DNA of 64,000 nt, from positions 1 to 64,000 of the forward strand of contig NQMI01000171.1 of assembly GCA_002270565.1 (NCBI GenBank), in the 5' to 3' direction. Both the position numbers and the translations under genes were made by a program. This DNA comes from Stenocarpella maydis. Taxonomy: Eukaryota; Ascomycota; Sordariomycetes; Diaporthales; Diaporthaceae. Under the pieces are notes generated by a model. The model did not search any database and had not been told where the DNA came from. It worked only from the letters and a program-made list of their open reading frames with translations. Below are positions 35,742 through 47,626 of this stretch, in pieces. How positions within the stretch are numbered: the stretch's first letter is position 1; each line of letters starts with the position of its first letter.

Positions 35742-36550
35742 GATTTGCCTATCGTTGCCTCCGTGACGACGAGGCGGGCGCCAGTCGCATAGTCGTTCAG
35801 CAGTCGGGCGGAGGAGGTGCTGTGGTGCTGGTGCTGGTGCTGGTGCTGGTGCTGGACTGGCTTGAGTGGGAGGCGGTGCCGACGAGCTTCCAACGCCCGG
35901 CCGTCGCCTGATAGCTTGCCGCTGCGGTACCGTGCCTTAGCGTGGACGCGAGCTGGTGATGCGGTGCGGTGGCTGCAGGGGAGCGGGCGGAGCTTTACCT
36001 GGGTCTGGAGCACCCAGCTGAACCATCTTCCACCTTCAACTTCAACAACGGTCCGCAAGGCACTGCACTCAGATAAAAGTTGGACTGCATTTCTACGTGG
36101 CCCTACTCCCATTTTTCAATTGATTGGTCTGGCGATATGCATTTTTCGATCCTTTTCTCAACTATTTACTTGCGGTCATGTCTGCATGCATGGCCCTTCA
36201 TGACGTGTACATGCCCCCTTGCCTGTTCCTCAACATTTTACTGTGCTGTCTAGACGAATAATGTCTACTATTACCCATAATTCCTGTTGAGCCCGCCTAG
36301 ATCGGCTCAGATCCGGCTACTTCACCCCCTTACTTGAATCTCATGCAACGTAACACATATTAGAGTTGCGCGCGCGTCAAGAGGAGAAGAGCTGGTTTGT
36401 GAGTTACAATGATTCTTTGTACAGTTGCTACTACTTGAAGTATGTGGACATTTACAGGATTTTAAGTATTTTTTTTTTAGGAAACACCGTCTCGAATTTC
36501 CACTGCTCAATGCCACAATCTTCTCTACCGGCTCATCTGGACGTGAGCGC
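35742..36550. other. VPS11 promoter and downstream flank
   Basis: Contains five perfect GGTGCT hexamers (35824-35853), just upstream of VPS11 in its leader or promoter. The rest, up to the stop codon of the next minus-strand gene, shows no gene. Confidence 0.5.
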
Positions 36551-38051
36551 TTAGGCGAACTCGCCCTTCATCTGGCCAGTGACCGACGGGTTCTTGACAA
36601 TGTACACGCCACGCTCGATCGTGTTCACGAGGATGTTTCCAGACGGGAATCCTGCGAAATGGGACCAGGTGCCGGTGAAGGCAACATTGCCGCCGCCGGG
36701 CTGGGCATCATCATCCGGGAACACATCGAAGAAGGCGACCTCCTTGATACCCTTGCCGGTGGGGTCGCTGGGCACGGAGGAGACGTCGAGGACGCGCAGG
36801 CCGGCGCCGTAGTTGGACTGGAAGGACAGGCCGTTGTACACGTACTGGTTGTGGTCGATGGACCTCACCGACGACTTGAAGAGACCGGTTTGCTTTGGTG
36901 CGCGGAGGTCACGGATATCCCAGACGTAGGTGACGGGGAATCCGTCAGCGGCCGGTGCACGACCATCCTCCTCATCCAGCTCGTCATCCAGGAGAAGGTA
37001 CTCCTGGTTGTTGGGGTCGAGGACGGTGCCCTGGTGCGTGTAGGACGCGCCAGTGTAGCTGGTCCTGGAGATGATGGTGGCGGCAGCCTTGTTTGTGACG
37101 TCGTATATTGTGAGGGTGTCCTCGTTGTAACCATAGCAGATGTCACGACCAGCGTAGCGGGTGTCCGGTCCGCGGTAAACCAGGCACTGCGCATCATGGA
37201 CATAGCCGTCACCGGGGGCACAACCGGGAGTGCTAGGGCTGGCAGGGTTCGACAGGTCGATAAATATCAGCCCGGACCTGCACGTGCTCGTACGTGGTAC
37301 GGCGCCGACTGCAACGGCGAAGTTCTTCTCCTCGAGGGAGACGACGTTGTGGGTGGAGCCTTGTGGGAGGCCGGTGAAGAGCGAGATGTCACTGGTGGTA
37401 CTGAAGGTCTTGGGTGAGGTGACAGTCAGGAGCTTCCGGGCGTCGAAGATCTGGACGCCGTGGTTCCTCGCCTCACTTCCGATGACGAAGTAGTTATTGA
37501 CTGTCCTAATCTCGCGCCACTGCGAGGTGGTGGACTGCTGGGGCAGGCGGCCGAGGTAGGTGACGCGACCCTCCTTGGAGATCTCGATGAATGCAGTGCC
37601 GTCGGCCTGGCCGATAGCACCAAACTCACGCCCGTCGGGCGATGTCCAGCCCCACGACGAGGAGCCTGAGCCGCTGCGGCTGCCCAGTTCGGCGTGGGAC
37701 TTGAAGTCTTGAAGGTCCAGGTTGCTGCAACGGAAGGTCTGCAGACGGTCGCCCGGCACAACAACAGCTTGGCCGTTGACACACTTGACCGGCGCAGGCA
37801 GGGTCTGGAACAACGCTGTATTGTTGTACTCCCCTTCGGCCATACGTTGCGCCCACGTATCCTGCTCTATGTCAGTCTTGAGCCTACACATATCTCGGGG
37901 TGTGCTATAGTACCATCTTGTAGTGCATGACAGCCTCATGCACCTTTCCGGACTGGTACATCTCCTTAGTGACTTCGTTCACGCCGAGGAGGGACTTGAG
38001 CGAGACGGCCGAAGCCACGGCCGGAGCCAACAGAGCCAGGGCGGACTTCAT
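36551..38051 (-). CDS. Secreted beta-propeller-like protein (choice-of-anchor B type)
   Basis: Two exons (38051..37914, 37861..36551; 52-nt intron) encode about 482 residues. Starting at 38051 gives a signal peptide (MKSALALLAPAVASA). The body has repeated strands resembling LVIVD-type propeller blades, for example RSGLIFIDLSNP, YVHDAQCLVYRGPD, LTIYDVTNKA, YVWDIRDL and GLRVLDVSS. The string SYTHQGTVLDPNNQEYLLLDDELDE is characteristic of the choice-of-anchor B family, so this is probably a secreted or wall-attached member. It has no catalytic motif that I recognise, and its function is not known. Confidence 0.8.
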
Positions 38052-40408
38052 GTTGGGTTGTTACCTAGGGGTACAAGGAACACTGAAGGTGAAGACACGG
38101 AACGAATATGTGGTCAGTGGTGAGTAGCAGGCCGGTAGTCAGGCAAAAAAGTGGACGAGGGCATGTTTACCTTAAATTGTTTCCGCGTATTGTTGACCTC
38201 ACATTGTACAACAGTGAATGACCGGTCCTACCTTCCGCGCAGAGATAGCGCCGGCCGAGGCATGAATAGGTGCTTAATTGTGACCTTCTTTTCAGGAAAG
38301 TATAATCCCATCCGGGTAGTCCTGAACAAGCAGGTCAAGCCTGTGATAAGCCGGAAAGTTGAGTACAGAGATCTTGGCTTTGACTTGGCTTGCCCTTGGC
38401 TTCATCTATCCGTCCCACGCTAACCAATTGGACCTCTCGCTGCCGTTCAACGCCATCGTGGCCCCCTCTGCTAATCAGACTTGTACAACCTAGCCGCGGT
38501 CTTTGAGTGCTATACAACCGGTTTAGAGAGTGGGACTGCTACCAGAGGTGAAAGATAGTACCCGCCAATATCGTGCCCGTCTATTGGAAGTGCAAGAAAC
38601 ACATGTGCAGTGGCAGGAGACGACACGCATTGGTGAAAACCGCGGCGGGTTAATCAAGAGCCAGTCAAGTCATGACAGGTGGCGGATTGCATCAATTCAT
38701 TGGTGCAATCCTAGTTCAGGCGTATCAATTGATGCAACAGGGGAACATGTGGCCGGTCTGAACCCATGTTCTCCAGCACTTCAATATTCGAGGTGTCAAC
38801 TGGTACTGCGTACAAGTGGAGACACTACCCTCTGGGCGGCTGGCGTAGATCATGTACCCGACCTTGGCAAGACCTTGAAGGGGAAGGAGGAAACTGAGCG
38901 GCAATCTCAATGTTGCAAAGACAATTCCGCTCATGGACCGTTGCTCTCATATGACCTTGGAACTCAATTGTCGACCGTCCTCTTGAACGCTCTTTTCCAG
39001 GATTCCCTCACTCCAAATAAACCTTATTAGAATAAGCTTCCTGTCAGCATTCTTCCAGAGGGTATTCTTCTAGTCTCGCAGAATAAGCAAATATGATGTG
39101 GTAGCTTCGCAGACCTGGTCAGAGATCAACGGCTGTGGTGATTTTCACTTTTAATCCTGCCACAATCCCCCCCCTTTTTTAAAAAAAACAAAAGGAGCTG
39201 CGGAGGGCTTATGCGGTCGTAAATTCTCGAAGACCCAGCGCTAGATAAGAATAAAAGGCCTATAGTAATAAATTTCAAAACACAATAGCCACTAATAAAA
39301 TAGTGACAATGGCTTTGGATGCTGATCTCCCACCAGATCATCGAGCACCACAGCATCATGTGATGGGTATCCGAAGCACCAGGACACGGCGAATCACATC
39401 TGAGTAGGAATCCAGAGGAAAATCAGGTACAATTAATAGTCCCTGCTTTTATCATTCAGTCCGATTTGAGAGCTTGAAATGCATAATGAAACTAATGGGT
39501 GGACTGAGCACCATGGATGGAGGGAGAGCTTGAACCCCAAAGGCTAAGACCATGTGCCGAGGTATGCACAGCAGACCAAACTTTCTGTGAGCTTTTCCCT
39601 TCCCCTCACACAAGAGACATGCGTTGCCAATTTCGGTGTTTACGAGGAGGTTTCATCTAGGATAAGATCTATAGAGATAAGATCTGTAGTGAATCACGGA
39701 CTCGATAGTGTTGCTACTAAACACCTGGGCAACCTATACATAGGGTTCATGAGTGGTACTTTCACAACTTATCCAATTTCGTGGAGGGAGGAAATATTAA
39801 GAAGTCCCATATTTGAAAGTTATTTATTTTCCTTGGGGGGGAGAAGCTAATGTGTGATTGTGAATACGGAGGGCATGAGCAGGATTTTGGTGTGTAAACG
39901 GTCCAGCGTTCGTTCAACCAGTTGCCCCGGCCGTATACGTCATGCGTAGGCAAGCATCTACAGCTTCGGGAGGTGAAGCCGAATGTAGAGGGAATTCAAA
40001 GTGAATGTTTCGTTTTAGACATAGAAGCACATAATGTCTTCTTGTGGTACTACGTCTGCTTGGAGGGCAGCCGATCGAGAGTGAAAAATGCAGGTAGCTG
40101 CCCGAGGCCAGTGGCAATATTGAAGCGCTGTCAGTGCCCGAGAGCCTGAAGAGCAAAAGCATCAATGTGGGGGCCTTGGAAGCCACATTAGTGGGGCAAA
40201 CATTTCAGGCTGCCCCACACCCTGACTCCCGCATGCATACATTCCTTTACTCACCTTACCCAACCTCGAGTCAACTTAAGCCTCAACAATAACCCACCAG
40301 CTCCAACACTAAGCCGTCATCGCCATCACGCATCTATTCTTAAACACCACCTCACACCTTTTCATTTCATCTCCTGATAGCGCCATACTGTAAGACCTGT
40401 GTTGCATC
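38052..40408. other. Intergenic region between two divergent genes
   Basis: 2.4 kb with no recognised gene. A C-run/A-run junction sits near 39168-39189. Short frames at 38530-39030 and 39554-39850 have no family resemblance. It must contain the promoters of the minus-strand propeller gene and of DIB1. Confidence 0.4.
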
Positions 40409-41022
40409 ATGGGATCCGTTGTCCTTCCCCATCTGCCCTCGGGCTGGCACGTCGACCAGGCAATTCTTTCAGGTTCGTCTCGCTTCGCTCCTCGCCGTAG
40501 CCTCACTGCTTCACATAACTGACCGCCACCACAGAGGAAGACCGTCTGGTCGTCATCCGCTTCGGCCGTGACCATGATTCAGTAAGCATTGACAATCACT
40601 CCGCTCAATTTAGTATGGAAGCTGATCCCAAGCAGGACTGCATGCGGCAAGATGAGGTGCTCTACAAGATCGCCGACCGCGTCAAGAACTTCGCTGCCGT
40701 ATATCTCTGTGATATCGACAAGGTAATTCATTGGGCCAAAGCCGAAGCAGGAGTATGGGGCGGGAGTGAGGTCTAACCGATCCCATAGGTCCCCGATTTC
40801 AATACCATGTACGAGCTGTACGACCCCTGCACGATTATGTTCTTCTTCCGCAACAAACACATAATGTGTGATTTCGGCACCGGAAACAACAACAAGCTGA
40901 ACTGGGTCCTCGACGACAAGCAAGAGCTCATTGACATCCTCGAGACTGTCTTCCGGGGCGCCAAGAAGGGCAGGGGTTTGGTTGTCAGTCCCAAGGATTA
41001 CAGCACCAGGCACCGTTACTGA
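40409..41022 (+). CDS. DIB1: U5 snRNP thioredoxin-like protein DIB1/Dim1
   Basis: Four exons (40409..40472, 40535..40581, 40636..40722, 40789..41022) encode 143 residues, the normal length of this highly conserved protein. It is a core component of the U4/U6.U5 tri-snRNP, needed for spliceosome activation. Recognisable segments are LPSGWHVDQAILSEEDR, NFAAVYLCDIDKVPDFN, DPCTIMFFFRNKHI and KGRGLVVSPKDYSTRHRY, almost identical to the family. It has a thioredoxin fold without a redox-active CxxC. Three introns of 62, 54 and 66 nt split the first half. Confidence 0.96.
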
Positions 41023-41898
41023 GCCCATGTCCCCACGAGCGAGAGGTTGTGCGCATTACTTGGTGTCCGCAAGAGCTTGGCCCTCCATCGAAGACGTACA
41101 AGTGCCGATCCTGGATGGTGGTATCCCTGGAGAGCCTGGGACGGGTGACAAAGCAGATCACAAGGCAGACCCTCTTCAAATGAATAACGATTCGCGGTGG
41201 AGTCAATGGCAGCCACCCATATTTGACTGGCATTACTGTTGAAGAGTGAACTTTGGACGAGGGATAGAGGATGTGTGGCAAATCACTAGCCCAAAAGGTT
41301 GGCAAATGCGTGCGCGACAAAGGAATGCCACAAATAGTGGCAGAATATGCTCTTTCGGCCTACGGACAAATTACACTGCCCCTGGAAAGCATTGGAGAAA
41401 TGAGTTGTGTTTTATAGCGTAATGTGTTTCCTAGTCGGAAAGGCTTCTAACTACCCGTCAACAGTACATACATTGATGCCCTGATAATGTGAGCGATAGG
41501 ACTGTCTTTGTACCAGTGTACTTTGGCTAGGTACCTAGGTACTGTGATACGGGTTGTATTTAGGTACTCAAGTAGGTAGGCTGTTGCCTGTATGTACCTG
41601 CTCTGCCACTGGGGCAAATGACTGAACGAGTCTTGATGTGTCGCATTGATGATTCTACTCTCCCCACCCTCCATGAGCCAGTCACGTGAGCTTTGCAAAG
41701 TTTCCAGGAACATTGCATTCAATGTCATTAATAGTATATAGGGATGACCCTGTAGTGTTTCTGAATATGGCGAGTGGAAATTTGAATAGATTGAACATTT
41801 AGGTGGCTCTGTGACAAAAGCTTACTTGGGTAAGCACTCGACCCTAGGTACTCCCTTAATTTGATGTCAAGTTCCAAGCCTGAACAGATGCAGGTCGA
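41023..41898. other. Convergent intergenic region, DIB1 to aldo-keto reductase
   Basis: No gene was recognised. The stretch contains several copies of the short string ggtacctaggtac (for example near 41530), a motif scattered in this genome's intergenic DNA. Confidence 0.4.
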
Positions 41899-43111
41899 TT
41901 AATCCGCCTTTACGCCTTCTACCTTGGGTCTCATTGCCTCCGCGAGGCCCTTCTTCAAGCCCTCTGAGATGCCATTCAGGTTGTCGAGGAACGCAACATG
42001 CTTCACACTCTCCCATACACCCTGGATCTTCTCCCGGGCCGCAGCGCTCAGCGGGCCCCTGCGGATGGCATCCACCGTGGCCCTGAGCTGAGCCTGGGTC
42101 GACGCCCCGATGATGACGGCGTCACCCTTGGCCCCGTCCAGGATCGAGCTGTGGACCACCCAGCGGAAGGCGAGCTCGGCGGCCGGGACGCCCTCCGACC
42201 TGGCGATCTCGTTCCACGTGTCTAGCGCGCCGAGCAGAACCGGCCGGCTGATATACAGGTCGTGGTAGAGCTTGCCGGTAAAGCTTTCGGGGTCCCAGCG
42301 CCCCTTGGGGGTCTTGAGCTGCTCGGTGGTCTTGGCTAGGAAGCCGCCCGCGATCGGGCTGTAGGCGTAGAAGGCAACTAGGAAGGGCGGGCTTGGTTAA
42401 TACTGCCCCAATAGCCGTTGCTCCCTGCGCCAGTTGCGACAGGCATATGCTTCGCGCTATCCGCTCGTCCTTTTGGGGATTGCTTACTATTATTTTCGCG
42501 GAGGATTGGGAAGAGCTCGGTCTCTGCCAGACGCCCGACGGCGTTGTAGTTGCCTTGGTATGCCGTCGGAGCCACAAAGCCGCGGCCCCGGCAGATCCGC
42601 AGAACTTCCTTCACCTGGTCGGCGGTGAAGTTTGAAATGCCAAATCTCCGGAATGCGCCGGATTTATAGAGGATGTCGATACCCTCCAAGGTTTCCTCAA
42701 AGGGGACGCGAAGGTCGGGGCCATGGAGATAGTAGATATCAACCTACACATGGAAGATTCAGAATTGTGTCAACAGGTCATGTTGGCTAAAGCCTCTCTT
42801 GTCACAGAGAGTGTCGGAGAACAGACCTGTGCAGTGGCAAGCCTTTTCAGACTTGCCTTCCCGGAAGCAATCACGGCGTCTTTGGTCGAGGGGTCGGGGC
42901 CGACGGGTGAATGCTTTGTATCGATCGTGAATTTGCTGGCCGCCCCAAGTTCTCCGAGAATCTTCTCAGACTCGCCATAAACTACAGCCGTATCAAGAGT
43001 TTTGATACCAAACTCTTGGAGCAGGTTCAGATATTCCTGGGCCTCGTCTGCATCTTTAATGGTTGGCGGAGTGAAGGCTGCGGCCCCAAAGACTATTGCA
43101 GGAGTCGGCAT
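41899..43111 (-). CDS. Aldo-keto reductase (AKR7-like)
   Basis: Three exons (43111..42827, 42743..42488, 42377..41899) encode about 339 residues. It should reduce an aldehyde or ketone with NADPH in the cytosol. The catalytic set is visible: Asp40 and Tyr45 (LDTAVVYGESE), Lys66 (IDTKHSP) and His102 (YYLHGPD). NFTADQV, GNYNAVGR and FYAYSPIAGGFL are typical of the fungal group annotated as aflatoxin-aldehyde-reductase-like (AKR7). The second intron (110 nt) has a phase-1 donor at RENN and restores IAFYAYSP. The true substrate is not evident. Confidence 0.92.
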
Positions 43112-44026
43112 GGTAGCTTTGATTTTACAAAAGGCTGATTCTGTATAGGTAGAGTCTTTTGAAGTCTTCTGAAAGCTGAATGAGATGAACTTGGTTCAAG
43201 ATTTGTGGTTTCGATGTGGTGAGAGGGATATTGAGGCATCTTATAGCCGTGCACAAGCTATTGTACCTAGGTATTGGAACAAGCCGACCTTGCAGTCCAT
43301 CCAATCGACGAGTCTACAATTTTCTTACAAGCCATCGAGAAGCCACGCATCATTGGCGCCTATTAAGGATTCCTAGTTAGGACGTGGGCTGCTTTTGGCG
43401 ATCATTGTCTTGGCCGTCCGCCCTGAGATGACAAATGCGGGCGTAGTTGCCCCGAGGCGTGACACCGAAACAGCCACCTATTGAGCCACTCTTCATGGAG
43501 TAATACGAATCGGATCGGAAGGGAGCGGCTTTAACGGACTCTTATGGAACGGAGTTCGCGACCGGAGCTGACGTGAACCCCTGAGCATGTCCACATGATC
43601 CTACAGGAGTTTATTTTGACATCAGGCAGTAAGTCTCCGAGGATATACTTAGCGGGTAAAAGGTCGCCGCATAGGGGTTTCCCATACATAACATATGGAC
43701 CATTTACATGGTCTTCCGGTCCGATAGCACCGAAACCACCGACGTGTGGTAAGGTGGCCGGTCTACTAGAGTCCAGTGGGCTCACCACTGCCTCACGAAG
43801 TACCTATTACATGTTGACCGGGGGCATAACAGCGGAATCGTATCAAGTCTAATCTAGATGGGTAGTGCAGATCCGGAAGCCCACGCAGGCAAGTTCTCAA
43901 ATATCGTAGATACTGCTGTCACTGCTAACAGTTAGTATGTGTCTGCCTGTTCAGCAGATGAAGCCAGTCCATCTCAGGACAGCAGGGCACATGAGGGCGA
44001 GGGGATCGGGACAGAGCAAAATGCAC
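43112..44026. other. Intergenic region, aldo-keto reductase promoter to amylase 3' end
   Basis: No gene was recognised in these 0.9 kb. Frames at 43531-43852 occur on both strands and appear to be chance. Confidence 0.4.
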
Positions 44027-45854
44027 TTACAACTTCTCCCCGAATTTCTCCCTGCCTTCAGCATCCTTGTTCACAAAGATGCTCACGCTGCACTGCCCGC
44101 ATACGAAATCTCCAAACCCATCCGGCCCGATCTCAACCTCCCGGTCACTCCACCCGAGCACGTCGGTCCACCTCTCCCCGGCGTGCATCTCGCCGACGTG
44201 CATCCTCTTGGACCCAGCGCCGGCATTAGACAGGACTGCAGCACTGGGAGTTAGCGTTCAGAGAACTGAGCAAGAGAGCTCGATTGAATACAGCAAGGAG
44301 TAGGCCGCGATATGCCCAAGGCTTTGAGACCTTGGCTACAGAGAGGAGATGCTTCTTCAGAAGAGGTTCCTCTGGACATGGTGAAAACTGTATCCGGAAG
44401 ATGCTTACCAACGGCGCACCCGAAGCGGCGGTCCCAGGTGCCGTAGCGCACGAACCCGAGGCAGGTCGCATAGTCGAAGTAGTCGGCCTGCTGGCCGTAG
44501 GCGTAGAGCTTGCGGGCGAGGGTGAGTCTTGGGAGGGCGCCGCCGCACGAGGGCGGGAAGGACTGCTTCTCGCCCCTGGGGTCGACGCCGTACAGGTCCC
44601 CGTACCAGACGCAGGGGTAGCCTGTGTCGCGGAGGAGGATGAGCGAGTAGGCGAGCGGTTTGAACCAGTCTGCTATAGGCGCCTCGAGGGCCTGGTACGG
44701 CTGGGTGTCGTGGTTCATCACGAGTGTCTGGGTGGAGATTTTGCACGTGGTTAGGCTTTGCTGCTCAGAGGTGGACGAGGATGGGGCCTCGGAGGCTTAC
44801 CACGGCACAAATTGGTGCGGCCTTCACGAGGGTGTCGTCGAAGACCTTGCGCATGTCTGCCCCGTTGCCCCGGCTGATCTCACTGAAGTTGTAAACCAGT
44901 GGAGCGTCAAAGAGTGCAAACTTCCTGCCCATGCGGTCTAGGTAGCTCTCCATGTCCCGGAGGCTGTCCTTCCAGAACTCGCCTACGACGAACCAGCCGC
45001 TGCCGTACGTCTCATCCATGTTGGTGATGAACTTGCGGAGGAAGTCTTCGCTGTAATGCTTGATAGCGTCAAAGCGGAATCCCTTGAGTGGCAGCTGGGT
45101 GGCCAGCCACTTGCCCCAGTTGAGAACATCTTCCTGGACTTCTGGATGATCATAATCGAGATCTGAACCCATGAGAAAGTCGCTGTTTTGCCAGGTTAGA
45201 CCTTGTCCATCCCATGGCGAGGATCTCCCTCAGAACTCACTAGTTCCCCTTCTCACAGTCCACATCACCGTCGTCTGCCCAGCCCTTTACCTTGTCACCC
45301 ATGATCTTGTAGATGGCATTCTTTTCATTCCTAGCGTTAAAGTCAACACCGCTAAAATGGTACCAGTAGTACCTCATCTTGCTGTACTTGCCACGCCTTC
45401 CAGGAAAGGTGTAGCCGACCCACGCCTCAATCTGATAGGTATCGCTGACGTCCTTGTTGCGATCGTCATGGTCGACTTCTTTCGCATCGCAAGCTTCTTT
45501 GCGATCAGCGGCAAACTTGTGGTTCAGGACTGCATCCCAGTAGATACCGACGCCGTTCTCCTCGGCTGTGTTTGCCATCCTCACCAGCTCCTCCTTGGAT
45601 CCCCATTTGGTGGAGACCGTGCCCTTTTGGTCGAACTCACCCAAGTCGTACAGGTCGTAGATATCATAGCCGTTGCCATCCTTGCAGGAGCCCTTGCACC
45701 CTGGTGGGACCCAGATGTTATCGATGCCCCATTTCTTGAGCTGAGGTATGTGCTTGTCGAGGCGAGACCAGTGCTTCTGGTCGGCGGGGACATACCACTC
45801 AAAGCCCTGCATCATGGTCATATTCTCCGGGGTTGGCTTCTGTTCGTCTCCCAT
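44027..45854 (-). CDS. Alpha-amylase, GH13_5-like, no signal peptide
   Basis: Four exons (45854..45241, 45182..44801, 44727..44409, 44235..44027) encode about 507 residues. The catalytic triad is Asp243 (GFRFDAIKHY), Glu273 (VVGEFW) and Asp339 (NHDTQP). The start MGDEQKPTPENMTMMQGFEWY has no signal peptide, and the close match to bacterial liquefying amylases (GH13_5) marks the fungal intracellular type, thought to act on glycogen or alpha-glucan precursors. The frame is open 26 codons further upstream, but that extension is not amylase-like. The third intron is long (173 nt) and its acceptor (GCTGCAG) is the one that keeps CAVVLSNAG in frame. Confidence 0.93.
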
Positions 45855-47626
45855 CCTGGCGGTTTCCAGGCGACACTTCAACAGATTGCAATAGTACTGG
45901 CACACAAAGCAGAGAGATCCAAGCGGCACCAATGATGGAATTTGTGATAACTATTGGGCCAGTTCGCTATGGAAAAGACGAGGTTCACCACCCGTGATAC
46001 TTGTATCAAACACTAATTCACTCAGCATCAGCAATCCCGCCTTAGCACTGCGCTTATCGTTGGAGAGGTGACATCCGTCCTTGATGGTGCCGTCCGAGGC
46101 CTGGAAATTAACCAGAACAGGCTTATTTGGACAAGGTTCCTTGCACCACGGACGGCCAGCCCGCCACAGCTTCCAGGTTTCCCAACAGGACCATCCCGGC
46201 AAGGCTGAGCTCCAGTCGGCCAGAACACACGAGCCAAGGGCCCAGCGTCCATGGCACGACTGGCAGGGACTATGCTGTTGGCCGAACGTCAGTGCCGGTC
46301 CCCATCAGCTTAAGCTTGGAACAGCTGGGATGCGATGATGCACCGCATGGGGTGGCGTCCTGATCAGGGGGACATTGATAAGACTGCTTTCGACGTGTCA
46401 GCAATGAATAACTTCGCAGATGGACATGGAAACAGGTAATTTGATCACCACATGCGAATATCTGCTGTAGATACCAGCTTAAGTTTGCTGTCCATGTCGC
46501 AGCCAGGCCAGAGGTTTGTAACGCCTTACTCAAGTAGAGCCGAGTCAACAAAAAAACCCCTGACGTCATGCCAAATGTCCCGTTCACGTGCGATGAAAAT
46601 AATTCATCTTGTGGTGGTAGTGCAACGTAAAAGGAGACAACGCCTTCGATGGGTTAACTTTTGGAACCCTCGCTGGCGTGACGGGTATGTCCAAGTAAGT
46701 ACAGTACGCAGCGAATATCAACACGTCGCGGTGTGTAAACAGGATCGCTTGCCTTTGGACCCAAAACAGCTACCGAACTAAGACAGACGAAGCCGCAGGC
46801 CCGGAAGACTGTCATGTCTTTCTCGGCCCAGCTAATACCGGTAAAGGAATGTTGCAGTCCCCGGGCCAAGTATTGTTATCTGGTGGCCCTGCAATAACAA
46901 TTGGGGCAGCAGTAAAATAGCCGCCTCACCATTCTATCGTGCATGTGAAGAGCAGCATATACTCCTTTCGAATCCCTGTTTCCCATATCCCGTACTGGTG
47001 TTTTTGGGTGCACACTTGTGATTTGATCGGGGGGCTTGGTTCGCCTGCAAGTGTTGCATGTCATGATAATCAAGGTGTTGTTGACACTCAGTCGTGAGAT
47101 GCAGTAAAGTGTCAAGACATTAGGAACAGACGACATGGAAATGACGTCGCGGTGTAGACGGTAAAACGGGCCAGAACGGAGCGGGGCTGCCCCCCGCTGC
47201 CCAACCTTACGGTGGGACAGCTACCCCACGCCGGGTGCCCAAACAGGTAATCCCCAGCCACCGGCCCAGGGTCCGTCTCCTGGCAACCCAAGGACAGTGA
47301 CCCCATGTCAACACGAAAACGCGGTTGTCCAACGCTGACAGCCACCGGACCACTGACAGCTGTCCACGCATGCAGAGACAGCCCTGGCCTCGTCGAAAAG
47401 CAAAGTCTCCATCCGCCTGCGTTGGACCCCTGCTGCTCCAGCCGCTGCATTTGTGTGCGTCTGGCCTCGCCTGATAGGCCTAAAGCACCTCTCCCGTATT
47501 TACTTATTTTGATATTGGGCTACTAGCCTGAGACCTTCTCTTTTCCTCTGCAGACCTGACCAGTGCCCAGAACCTCCCAACCTTGACCTCGAGATACACG
47601 TCGATAAAGACCGTCTGAGTCCAATA
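45855..47626. other. Divergent intergenic region, amylase to coiled-coil gene
   Basis: 1.8 kb with no recognised gene. It contains the amylase promoter and the promoter and pyrimidine-rich leader (47480-47620) of the coiled-coil gene. Confidence 0.4.

Noticed and set aside
36425..37417. 330-codon open frame on the plus strand
   Set aside because: Antisense to the beta-propeller-like gene, whose minus-strand reading has clear repeats and a signal peptide.
45171..45935. 254-codon open frame on the plus strand
   Set aside because: Antisense to the first exon of the alpha-amylase.
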